A stretch of DNA of 23,445 bases from CAZKEW01 sp964580435 (GTDB lineage: Bacteria; Acidobacteriota; Aminicenantia; Aminicenantales; UBA8522): the NCBI GenBank assembly GCA_964580435.1, contig CAZOKP010000041.1:1-23445 (forward strand), written 5' to 3'. The notes under the pieces were generated by a model that was not told the origin of the DNA, ran no database searches, and saw only the letters and a list, made by a program, of their open reading frames with translations. A program made the translations under genes and the position numbers. This document shows positions 15,230-22,362 of this stretch, piece by piece. Position 1 is the first letter of the stretch; each line of letters begins with the position of its first letter.

Positions 15230-15257
15230 TTGACATTTGGAAAAAAAGGTTTATATT
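15230..15257 (+). promoter_or_regulatory. Strong sigma70-like promoter of the ATP-grasp/GNAT/KamA operon
   Basis: A perfect TTGACA (15230-15235), 16-bp spacer, TATATT (15252-15257). A-tracts directly upstream could act as an UP element. The start would be near 15264, giving a leader of about 100 nt before the first ATP-grasp ATG. Confidence 0.7.
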
Positions 15258-15308
15258 ACATAATGAAATTGAGAAGAGAGAAAAAAAGCGCGAACGCAAG
15301 AGTATAAA

Positions 15309-15362
15309 ATGATTACGATGTTGGGAACGTTCATCAACCTGTGGCGAAGCCAAGCGACGTAG
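15309..15362 (+). CDS. Possible 17-residue leader ORF
   Basis: An ATG at 15309 opens MITMLGTFINLWRSQAT, ending at TAG 15360-15362, two bases before the ATG of the first ATP-grasp gene. It lies in the transcribed leader. It could couple translation or act as a leader peptide, but its ribosome-binding site is weak and chance is possible. The reading contains no run of a single amino acid that would suggest attenuation. Confidence 0.25.
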   Translation: MITMLGTFINLWRSQAT

Positions 15363-15364
15363 CA

Positions 15365-16459
15365 ATGAAGATTGCTTTTCTATTCAGCTCCAAGAACGGC
15401 ATGGCTTCGTCGCTGAATCAACGGCGCATCGAAGAGAAAAGGGAAGAAGACGACCCTCCACCTGATTGGCTCGCCGAGTGCGACTCTGAGGAGACTATCT
15501 TGGCAATTCTCAAAGCGCTCGGCGAGAAGCATGAAGTTTTCCCCATTGAAGCCGACGAAGAAGCCTATGCCCATCTCAAAGAGATCAAACCCGACCTCGT
15601 TTTCAATGTCGCCGAACGCCTCGACGGTCCGAATCGGGAGTCGCATATTCCCACCCTTTGTGAAATGCTGGAGATCCCCTACACTGGCTCCGACCCTCTG
15701 ACGCTCGGCATTTGCCTGGACAAATCGCGGGCCAAAGAAATCCTCGGTTACCACAAAGTCCCGACGCCGGCCTTCTGGGTGATCAATCCCGGTTCCAGGA
15801 TCCCCGAAGAAGTCGCGCTTCCGGCAATCGTTAAGCCTCTTTATGAGGGGTCGAGCAAGGGAATCCGGGACAACTCGGTTGTCGAAGACCGGCGGGAGCT
15901 CGAGACGCGGGTGCGGGAAGTCCAGGCTTTCTACAAGCAGCCGGTCATCATCGAACATTTTCTCAGCGGCCGCGAGTTCACGGTCGGCGTCCTGGGCAAT
16001 TCGCCCCGCCTGGAGATCCTGCCGATCGTCGAGATCGATCACAGTCAGCTCCCGCCGGGAGCCAAACCCATATATTCTTATGAAGCCAAATGGATCTGGG
16101 ACCAGCCCGAGAAGCCTCTGGAGATTTTCAAGTGTCCCGCTGTGGTCAGCAAGAGTTTGAAGAGGCGGATCGAAGAAATCGTCAGGAGAACCTGCGAAGT
16201 TTTGAGGATCCGGGATTGGTGCCGTATCGATATCCGCCTGGATGAGAAGGGCAGGCCGAACATTCTTGAAGTCAACCCTCTGCCCGGCATCCTGCCGAAT
16301 CCGGAGGACAATTCCTGCCTTCCCAAGGCGGCCCGAGCGGCGGGATATTCCTACTCAACCCTTCTTCATCGGGTGATCGACGCCGCGGCATCCAGGTATG
16401 GATTCAAAAGAGTCAGGAAAGATGGAGAGAGAAAATATTTCTATTGGGATCGCTTATAA
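15365..16459 (+). CDS. D-Ala-D-Ala-ligase-like ATP-grasp enzyme, copy 1
   Basis: A 364-residue ATP-grasp ligase resembling D-alanine-D-alanine ligase. KPDLVFNVAERLDGPNRE and MLEIPYTGSDPLTLGICLDKSRAKEIL form the N-terminal and hinge regions. PAIVKPLYEGSSKGI is the ATP-binding grasp loop, GREFTVGVLG and YSYEAKW the central domain, and CRIDIRLDEKGRPNILEVNPLPGI the Mg/ATP site. It should use ATP to form a peptide or amide bond through an acyl-phosphate. The N-terminus lacks the usual Ddl GGxSxE motif and reads FLFSSKNGM instead, so cell-wall D-Ala-D-Ala synthesis is not assured. The ATG at 15365 (MKIAFLF) is preferred over a GTG at 15341. The next gene starts inside its last 38 bases. The substrate is unknown. 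Confidence 0.88.
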   Translation: MKIAFLFSSKNGMASSLNQRRIEEKREEDDPPPDWLAECDSEETILAILKALGEKHEVFPIEADEEAYAHLKEIKPDLVFNVAERLDGPNRESHIPTLCEMLEIPYTGSDPLTLGICLDKSRAKEILGYHKVPTPAFWVINPGSRIPEEVALPAIVKPLYEGSSKGIRDNSVVEDRRELETRVREVQAFYKQPVIIEHFLSGREFTVGVLGNSPRLEILPIVEIDHSQLPPGAKPIYSYEAKWIWDQPEKPLEIFKCPAVVSKSLKRRIEEIVRRTCEVLRIRDWCRIDIRLDEKGRPNILEVNPLPGILPNPEDNSCLPKAARAAGYSYSTLLHRVIDAAASRYGFKRVRKDGERKYFYWDRL

Positions 16460-17534
16460 CGTCTTCGAACCAGTTGTCAGCCGGCCCGATGAAAGAGTTT
16501 CCGAAGCCTCCGTGGCCGAGGTGGCCGAGTCTGTTCTTTCGGCCCTGACGGATTCGGGGTATAACGCCGTGATTCTTCCTCTCCGGGAAAGTCTGTCGAG
16601 CCTTCTGCGCCGCATCAGGGAGCTGAAGGTGGATGTGCTCATCAACCTGTGCGAAGAATATCTCGGCCGGCCGCAGCTCGAAGCCAATGTGGCCGCTGTT
16701 TTCGAAGCCTTCGGGATCACCTTCACTGGAAATCCCTCCAAGGCGTTGGCGATCTGCCAGGACAAGTTCAAGTCCAAGGCCATTCTCAGTTCCTTCGGCC
16801 TTCCCACGGCCAAAGGAAGGCTCGTGACTTCGCTCGACCAGAAGCTGGACCTTCGGTTTCCCGTGATCGTCAAGCCCAATCACGAAGATGCCAGCTTGGG
16901 CATCTATCCGGATTCGGTGGTCCAGAACCAGGAGGCCCTGACAGAAAGGATCAGCAAGATCATCAATGACTATAAACAGCCGGCCTTGGTGGAAGAGTTC
17001 ATCCAGGGGCGGGAGTTCAATGTCGCCCTCATCGAAAGCGATAAGCTCGAAGCCTTGCCTGTTTCCGAGATCGATTTTTCGGCGATGCCTGAGTCTGCAC
17101 CCCGCATTTGCAGCTACGAGGCCAAGTGGTTCGAAGACCATATCCTCTTTGTGACGACGCCGGCCATCTGTCCCGCGCCCATTGAGGATTCCTTGCGCGC
17201 GCAGCTGCAACAGTGTGCTTTGGCTGCTTTCCAGGCGATGGGCTGCCGGGATTACGCGCGGGTGGATTTCCGGATGGACAAGGACGGCCGGATCTACATC
17301 CTCGAGGTCAACCCCAATCCCGATACCAGCCTTGATGCCGGATTCTGCCGGGCCCTCAAAGCCGCCGGGATGGATTATGGTCGGTTCTGGGGCATGATGA
17401 TCGAGAATGCCCTGCGCCGGAAAGAAGAGCCCTGGTTCAGCTCGGAGGACGTGCGGATCGAATACCCGTTTTTCTGGCACCACGTCTTAGAGAAAGCCCT
17501 CAGCAAAAAAGGCCGCAAATGGTCCGAGCAATGA
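16422..17534 (+). CDS. D-Ala-D-Ala-ligase-like ATP-grasp enzyme, copy 2
   Basis: A 370-residue paralogue of the preceding gene. Shared segments include YKQP(A/V), GREF, EID, SYEAKW and LEVNP in the same order, so a tandem duplication is clear. The ATP-grasp landmarks are LINLCEEYLGRPQLEANVAA, FGITFTGNPSKALAICQDKFKSKAIL, PVIVKPNHEDASLGIYPDS, RVDFRMDKDGRIYILEVNPNPDT. The start is the ATG at 16422, with AGGAAAG close upstream; an ATG at 16398 is possible. It overlaps copy 1 by 38 bp and the GNAT gene by 16 bp. Two divergent ligases in one operon could join two different partners, or form an unequal pair. Whether either makes D-Ala-D-Ala is unknown. Confidence 0.87.
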   Translation: MERENISIGIAYNVFEPVVSRPDERVSEASVAEVAESVLSALTDSGYNAVILPLRESLSSLLRRIRELKVDVLINLCEEYLGRPQLEANVAAVFEAFGITFTGNPSKALAICQDKFKSKAILSSFGLPTAKGRLVTSLDQKLDLRFPVIVKPNHEDASLGIYPDSVVQNQEALTERISKIINDYKQPALVEEFIQGREFNVALIESDKLEALPVSEIDFSAMPESAPRICSYEAKWFEDHILFVTTPAICPAPIEDSLRAQLQQCALAAFQAMGCRDYARVDFRMDKDGRIYILEVNPNPDTSLDAGFCRALKAAGMDYGRFWGMMIENALRRKEEPWFSSEDVRIEYPFFWHHVLEKALSKKGRKWSEQ

Positions 17535-18001
17535 CGCAGGAGGACAGCGAAGCAGTGCTGTCGTTCGTCGAGAAGACGGGCATGTTCACGCCGGCTGAGC
17601 TCTCGGTAGCGAGCGAACTGATCGACACCTATCTTAGCGACCCCCAGCAACGAGATTATGATCTCGTCGTCGTTGAAAATGCCGAAGGCCAGGTCGTCGG
17701 CTATATGGCGTACGGCCCCACGCCGCTCACCGAGGGGGTTTACGACCTCTATTGGATGGCTGTCGCGCCCGGCCAACAGGGCCGTGGCTATGGCAAAGAG
17801 CTGGTCGAGTGGCTGGAGAAAAAGGTGACGGACGCGGGCGGGCGATTGATCCTGATCGAGACCTCTTCCCAGCCCAAGTACGAGGGCACGCGCCGGTTCT
17901 ATCTCGGCCTGGACTACAGGGAAGTCTCGCGCATCCGCGATTTTTACAGGCCCGGGGATGACCGGATCTCGTACGCCAAGTATCTTAGGAAGAAGGAGTA
18001 A
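17519..18001 (+). CDS. GNAT-family N-acetyltransferase
   Basis: A 160-residue single-domain GNAT enzyme that transfers an acetyl group from acetyl-CoA to an amine. The acetyl-CoA pyrophosphate loop is QQGRGYGKEL (86-95), following DLYWMAVAPG. RLILIETSSQPKYEGTRRFYLGLDYREV forms the second half, and DFYRPGDDRISYAKYL is a C-terminal segment I associate with a conserved subgroup often beside ATP-grasp genes (from memory, unverified). It overlaps the second ATP-grasp gene by 16 bp and is followed by the aminomutase gene seven bases after its stop. Position suggests it acetylates the amine product of this operon; ribosomal-protein or antibiotic acetylation is less likely but not excluded. Confidence 0.88.
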   Translation: MVRAMTQEDSEAVLSFVEKTGMFTPAELSVASELIDTYLSDPQQRDYDLVVVENAEGQVVGYMAYGPTPLTEGVYDLYWMAVAPGQQGRGYGKELVEWLEKKVTDAGGRLILIETSSQPKYEGTRRFYLGLDYREVSRIRDFYRPGDDRISYAKYLRKKE

Positions 18002-18008
18002 GGGAGAG

Positions 18009-19112
18009 ATGGAAGAAGAGTGGCAGCGGATTCTCAAGCGGAGCCTCAAGTCTCCTGAAGAGATCGCCCGCTTCTTTGATTTAGACCTCGACCAGGTCAG
18101 AAAAATCGCCGGGCTTTTCCGGGTTCAAATAACGCCCTATTATGCTGGCTTGATTAAAGAGAAGGGGGATCCCATCTATCGCCAGGTGGTTCCGGACATC
18201 GCCGAGCTCGAGGAACGAGACGGCATGGCGGACCCTCTCAGCGAGGATGACGACTCTCCGGTGCCGGGCCTCGTTCACCGTTATCCTGACCGGGTGCTCT
18301 TTCTCGTCTCCCACCTCTGCGCTTCCTATTGCCGCTTCTGCACTCGCAAGCGGAAGGTCGGCGATCCCCAAAAGATTCATCCCCGCTACATCGAGGAGGG
18401 CGTGGGTTATATCCGCAGTCACCAAGAAGTCAGGGACGTCGTCATCTCCGGCGGCGACCCGCTCATGCTCGGCGATAGAAAGCTGGAATACATTCTGAAG
18501 CTTTTGCGGGACATCCCGCACGTGGAGATCCTCCGCATCGGGACGCGGATCCCGTGTTTTCTGCCCCAGCGCATCACCCCCGCGCTCGTGGCGATGCTTA
18601 AGAAATACCATCCGCTTTATCTCAATGTCCATTTCAACCATCCTGATGAGATCACCGAGGAATCCGCTCGGGCGCTCGGCCTCCTGGCTGACGCAGGAAT
18701 ACCTTTGGGGAACCAGACCGTCCTTTTGCGCGGGGTCAACGACGACCCCGTCGTGATGAAAAGGTTGATGCAGAAGCTCCTGACCGTGAGGGTCAGGCCG
18801 TACTACATCTACCAGGCGGATTACGTTAAGGGCACGGCTCACCTGCGGACAACCGTCGAGAAAGGGGTTGAGATCATGGAGACGCTGCGGGGCTGGACCT
18901 CAGGGCTCGCCGTCCCGTATTATGTTATCGATGCTCCGGGCGGCGGGGGAAAAATCCCGATCGTGCCTTCCTACCTCCAGTCCATCAATGACGAGCAGGT
19001 CGTCCTGCGCAATTATGTCGGCGAATTGTTCGTTTATCCGCAGGTCCGGCAGAAGCCGGAGAAAAAGCCACGGCACATCGCCCCCTGCTACGATGTCCCC
19101 ACGACTCCCTGA
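18009..19112 (+). CDS. kamA: Lysine-2,3-aminomutase-like radical SAM/PLP enzyme (KamA family)
   Basis: A 367-residue KamA-family enzyme that moves an amino group from carbon 2 to carbon 3, using a SAM radical and PLP. The cluster Cys are Cys104, Cys108 and Cys111 (CASYCRFCTRKR), where the Arg-rich tail binds the substrate carboxylate. PLP binds Lys315 in DAPGGGGKIP. Two Asp that bind the lysine side-chain amine in the clostridial enzyme appear kept: Asp271 (YQADY) and Asp308 (IDAPGG). Glutamate mutases replace these, so a lysine-like substrate giving beta-lysine is likely. It is shorter than the classic enzyme (about 416). The ATG at 18009 has AAGGAG nine bases upstream, seven bases past the GNAT stop. 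The family is certain; the substrate is inferred. Confidence 0.9.
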   Translation: MEEEWQRILKRSLKSPEEIARFFDLDLDQVRKIAGLFRVQITPYYAGLIKEKGDPIYRQVVPDIAELEERDGMADPLSEDDDSPVPGLVHRYPDRVLFLVSHLCASYCRFCTRKRKVGDPQKIHPRYIEEGVGYIRSHQEVRDVVISGGDPLMLGDRKLEYILKLLRDIPHVEILRIGTRIPCFLPQRITPALVAMLKKYHPLYLNVHFNHPDEITEESARALGLLADAGIPLGNQTVLLRGVNDDPVVMKRLMQKLLTVRVRPYYIYQADYVKGTAHLRTTVEKGVEIMETLRGWTSGLAVPYYVIDAPGGGGKIPIVPSYLQSINDEQVVLRNYVGELFVYPQVRQKPEKKPRHIAPCYDVPTTP

Positions 19113-19154
19113 TCCGGAAGACCACAAGGACGCAAGCAACACGGGTTTCGCGGC

Positions 19155-21299
19155 TCAATTGACCGTAGCCAGGTATTGACTCAGCCCGACTTTCTGGAGC
19201 AACTCCAGCGCGTCCTCATTGGAAATCCCCCTGTTCTGGCGCAAGGACTCAAGGATGCGGATGATGGAGATGGCCACCTCCGCCGTCTGGCCTGCGGTCT
19301 CTTTTTTGTCTTTGAGGAAGGCGATGGCGTCGAAGAGGACGGCGTTGGCTTCGCCGTAGGAAATGGGCTCGCGGTAGCCGCGCTGTTTCACCCACGCGGG
19401 ACGAGCCTGGACATCGTTGACGTGGGACTGGATGAGGTAGGTGGCCCGTCCGATTAACTTGAGATTCGAGGGGCTGACATTGGTCATCGTGTTGCCGATG
19501 ACTTTTCCGAGGAGCGTCATCACTTCCGTGGAGTGGGCGTTGAGGAGCATTTTCAGGCCGACCTGCTGGCTCACACCGAAGGGATCGTTTTCGTCGGAGA
19601 TGCGGAGATGGATGAACGGCCCTGCGGTGCCGGGAAGGAATTCGGAAAATCCAGTGGCAGGCGTATTGCCAACGATGATCAGGGCGAGTTTGGCCCCGTT
19701 CTGGAGAAAGAGGTCAGCAAACCGGCGGGAGGCGGAACCCTCTTTTTGGAGTTCCTCTTCCTCCGGGTTGACGAGGATCATCACTCCGAGGTCGCCCTTT
19801 TTTGGGCCGCGCCTTTGGATGTTCGCCTCAGAGAAGGAAAAATCATAAAGGGACCGCTGGTCGTTGCCGGCCCGTTTCAAGCTCTCCAGGGCGGCCTGGC
19901 GGAGATAGGAGTCTTCGATCTCCACTTCGAAAGGCTTCTGGTAAAATTCAGGAGACAGGCCCCGGAAAGGCCGGCCGAGAAAAGCCTGCCATGCCTCTTC
20001 AAGGTTGCCGGCCGGCGTCCAGACCTGGATCCAGCACCTGCGTTTTGGCGCGGCCGTCGTATCGAGAGGATAGAGTCGGAAGGTCGGGCTTCGTTCGGTA
20101 CTGTCGATGAAGACAGTGATCATCGTTTTTCTGGCGAAGTATGTGGAAAAATGAGCCTGAGCGTACGTGCCGGATTCGAGCAGGGTCAGCGGGGCGATCG
20201 CCGGGACGTTCCTCTTCACTTCGTCGAGGACAGAAGAAAACCTGCGGACCCTTTCTTCAAACGTCGGAGCGTTTTCGAACCCAGCCTTGGCCAATTCCTT
20301 TTTGGAAAGGAGTTCTCCCAAGGTCCGGCGGACGGCCTCCTGGAGGGCGTTCCCGATGACATAGGTTTCGATGGTCGTGGCCTGCATCCGGGTGGATCCG
20401 GTGATGGCTTGAGGGCCGGTGGCCAGGTTGAGCTTAGTGATGCCCGGCTCCTCGATCACCCGGCGGCTGCGCTCGAAAGGCAGGAGTCGGTCGTCGGGAT
20501 TATTGTAGACGAAAAAGAGCTTCTTTCGAGTCTCGGCAGGGTCGTAGACTCCGTTCTCTTTCCACAAGTCAAGAGCGGCAAGGATCGTCCCGATGACCGA
20601 GGAAGTTTCGCCGCCTTCAGTAACACAGATCACCACATCCCCCTTTTTGACTCCCCTGTCGGTGAGCTGGAGCCGGCCGATAAGCTGCAGGTCTTCGAAT
20701 CCTTCGAGCGAGCTGATCAGGGCGCGGTCGGCTCCGGTCATCTCGCCGATGAGTTCGTCCTCGATGGCGGGGGAAAGGCGTGGTTTGAGTTTCGGCCAGA
20801 TTTTTTCGTCCGCTTTGATTGCTCTCCAGAAGGGACGCCAGAAACAGCTTTCCATCTGCTTGGCCAGCCGTCCAGTGGCCCCGCAGCCGTAAATATAGAT
20901 CCTGTCCTGGGAAAGGACGGCTTCTCTGAGGGCCGAGACGAGCGGTTCGAGAGCCTGCTTATCCGAGGCCAGGGAATCAAGGCGCCTGCTGATATCGTTG
21001 TCCACTGAGAACAGCATCCTCAGTCCATCGGCAGCGTCCTTCTGGGCGCGCTCGCTCAGGTTCCAGGTCTTGGGGTGGCGCTGCTCGGTGAGAAGCGTGT
21101 GGAGCTGGAATTGCGTCTTGTTCTGAACATAGTCGATGGATTCAGGGGATGCGGAAAGGCCCAGGAGCCTAAGGAGACCGACCTTGGGCTCCTGGGGAGG
21201 CGCCGTCTCCTGGGGCAAGTGCGAACCCAAAGATGATGGATGCAGAGAAACGATAGAGATAATAAGAATAATAAGGAAAAAGAACTTCAGCTTATCCAT
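19155..21299 (-). CDS. Large two-SIS-domain protein, MurQ/GCKR-like, with N-terminal signal or anchor
   Basis: A 714-residue protein. The first SIS domain (about 130-320) has YIYGCGATGRLAKQMES, EGFED (199-203), VTEGGETSSVIG and LNLATGPQAITGSTRMQ, matching MurNAc-6-phosphate etherase and mammalian glucokinase regulatory protein. The Glu of QMES and EGFED sit where the etherase has its catalytic Glu. A second SIS half ends in KMLLNAHSTEVMTLLGK...NVSPSNLKLIGRA (about 583-619), the GCKR/MurQ signature, followed by a short helical tail. This is more than twice the length of bacterial MurQ and close to GCKR. Oddly, residues 1-25 form a hydrophobic signal or anchor, unusual for sugar-phosphate binding. 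I start at the ATG at 21299 because the longer frame to 21416 reads antisense-like Arg/Ser. It overlaps the dCMP deaminase gene by 8 bp. Confidence 0.82.
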   Translation of the reverse strand: MDKLKFFFLIILIISIVSLHPSSLGSHLPQETAPPQEPKVGLLRLLGLSASPESIDYVQNKTQFQLHTLLTEQRHPKTWNLSERAQKDAADGLRMLFSVDNDISRRLDSLASDKQALEPLVSALREAVLSQDRIYIYGCGATGRLAKQMESCFWRPFWRAIKADEKIWPKLKPRLSPAIEDELIGEMTGADRALISSLEGFEDLQLIGRLQLTDRGVKKGDVVICVTEGGETSSVIGTILAALDLWKENGVYDPAETRKKLFFVYNNPDDRLLPFERSRRVIEEPGITKLNLATGPQAITGSTRMQATTIETYVIGNALQEAVRRTLGELLSKKELAKAGFENAPTFEERVRRFSSVLDEVKRNVPAIAPLTLLESGTYAQAHFSTYFARKTMITVFIDSTERSPTFRLYPLDTTAAPKRRCWIQVWTPAGNLEEAWQAFLGRPFRGLSPEFYQKPFEVEIEDSYLRQAALESLKRAGNDQRSLYDFSFSEANIQRRGPKKGDLGVMILVNPEEEELQKEGSASRRFADLFLQNGAKLALIIVGNTPATGFSEFLPGTAGPFIHLRISDENDPFGVSQQVGLKMLLNAHSTEVMTLLGKVIGNTMTNVSPSNLKLIGRATYLIQSHVNDVQARPAWVKQRGYREPISYGEANAVLFDAIAFLKDKKETAGQTAEVAISIIRILESLRQNRGISNEDALELLQKVGLSQYLATVN

Positions 21300-21801
21300 A
21301 CTGATGTCGGTCGTCGATGATGTCGCCCTTGGTCCAGTCCTTCGTCCACTGAGAGACGCGGAAGATCTTTTTCTTGCCCGTGGCCGTGGAGCAGACGACC
21401 CGGTCAAGGCCGGCATTGATGATCATCTTCTTGCAAATGAAGCAGGGGAAGGCATTCACGGGTTTTTCCTCGCCGGAGATGCTGCCGTAGATATAGATGT
21501 CCCCGCCGAGGAGGCTGACCCCCGCCCGGGCCGCGTTGATGATGGCGTTTTGTTCGGCGTGCACGCTCCGGCAGAGTTCATAGCGCTCGCCGTGGGGGAT
21601 GCCGAGCTTGTCACGAAGACAGAACCCGTGCTCGAGGCTGTCCCTGGTCTTGCGCGGCGCGCCCGCGTACCCTGTGGAAATGATCTGGTCATCCCGGACG
21701 ATGATGGTGCCGATGGAGCGCCGAAAACAGGTGCTTCGGCGGGCGACTTCCTTGGCGATCCCAAGATAATAATCGTCTTTAGAGATCCGTTTTGACTTCA
21801 T
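21292..21801 (-). CDS. dCMP deaminase (ComEB-like)
   Basis: A 169-residue zinc deaminase converting dCMP to dUMP for dTTP synthesis. HAE (His81, Glu83) gives one zinc ligand and the catalytic acid, and PCFIC (Cys120, Cys123) the other ligands. RRSTCFRRSIGTIIVRDDQIISTGYAGAPR is the N-terminal family signature. The size and the motif order fit ComEB/dCMP deaminase better than riboflavin or guanine deaminase. The ATG at 21801 overlaps the upstream TGA (ATGA); an ATG two codons earlier (21807) is possible. The 3' end overlaps the SIS gene by 8 bp. It lies with a nucleotide-kinase-like gene, which suggests nucleotide salvage. Confidence 0.92.
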   Translation of the reverse strand: MKSKRISKDDYYLGIAKEVARRSTCFRRSIGTIIVRDDQIISTGYAGAPRKTRDSLEHGFCLRDKLGIPHGERYELCRSVHAEQNAIINAARAGVSLLGGDIYIYGSISGEEKPVNAFPCFICKKMIINAGLDRVVCSTATGKKKIFRVSQWTKDWTKGDIIDDRHQYG

Positions 21802-22340
21802 AGGCATTTCTCTATCTTTCGGTGAAGAGCGGCCAACGTGCCGTTGTTGATGATGGTGATATCGGCCAGGGCGAGACAGCGACGCAGCTGCTGTTCCCCG
21901 GCCTCACCCGTCATTTCCTCATTTTCTTTGGCGATGAATTCCGCCAGGGTCGAGGCCGACTCCGCCCTTCCTCTTTTTCTTGCTCTTTTGTACCTCAGCT
22001 CAACCGGCGCATCGACCGCCACGAGAAGAAAGCCCCTCTGTTTGCGGAGAAAAGCGACCTCTTCGCCGGTGCGGATGCTGTCGATGACAGCTTTTTCCCC
22101 TTTGACTTTTCTCATCACCCGGCGGGCCAGGATATCGGCGCCATATCGTTTGCGCAGGGCGTTCCCCTGGGCGATCAGATTATCCCGGGTGGGCTCCTTC
22201 CCTTTTTTTCTCAACTCCTCGCGGATCTCGTCTGATAGAGAGAAATACGCGCAGCCCTTTTTCACGAGAGCAGTGGCCACCTCTCCTTTTCCCGCTCCGT
22301 TCGTTCCGGTGAGGCCGATGAGCCGCCTTTCTTTTTCCAT
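21798..22340 (-). CDS. P-loop nucleotide kinase, UPF0200 / dephospho-CoA-kinase-like
   Basis: A 180-residue P-loop kinase. The Walker A loop is GTNGAGKGEVA (12-22). DEIREELRKKGKEPTRDN, VIDSIRTGEEVAFLR, VDAPVELRYKRARKRGR and the final LADITIINNGTL follow the order of the UPF0200 family and of dephospho-CoA/nucleoside-monophosphate kinases. The substrate is uncertain: its ATGA overlap with dCMP deaminase suggests a nucleotide, but a dephospho-CoA kinase is also possible. The ATG at 22340 has AAGGA upstream. An upstream reading to 22448 overlaps tatC and looks like an antisense shadow. No other kinase is present to decide between roles. Confidence 0.8.
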   Translation of the reverse strand: MEKERRLIGLTGTNGAGKGEVATALVKKGCAYFSLSDEIREELRKKGKEPTRDNLIAQGNALRKRYGADILARRVMRKVKGEKAVIDSIRTGEEVAFLRKQRGFLLVAVDAPVELRYKRARKRGRAESASTLAEFIAKENEEMTGEAGEQQLRRCLALADITIINNGTLAALHRKIEKCL

Positions 22341-22362
22341 ATTTTGTCCTTGTTCCGTCGGG

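Larger units (their letters stand above)
14982..15364. other. 383-bp intergenic region with A-tracts and a promoter
   Basis: The left part (14982-15190) holds no gene or convincing terminator that I can see. The AT-rich right part carries A/T tracts at 15200-15207 (A8), 15214-15218 (T5), 15220-15226 (A7), 15241-15247 (A7) and 15281-15287 (A7). The A-tracts lie about 20 bp, or two helical turns, apart, as expected for curved DNA or an UP-type element next to the promoter at 15230. Confidence 0.6.

Noticed and set aside
15263..15307. 14-residue ORF at the predicted transcript start (MKLRREKKSANARV)
   Set aside because: It would be leaderless, is Lys/Arg-rich from A-tracts, and has no other support.
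19533..21008. 491-residue plus-strand reading opposite the SIS gene
   Set aside because: It has no motifs, while the minus strand has clear SIS signatures across the same bases.
21300..21416. N-terminal extension of the SIS protein
   Set aside because: It is the out-of-frame reading of the dCMP deaminase gene, rich in Arg and Ser; the signal-like segment starts at 21299.
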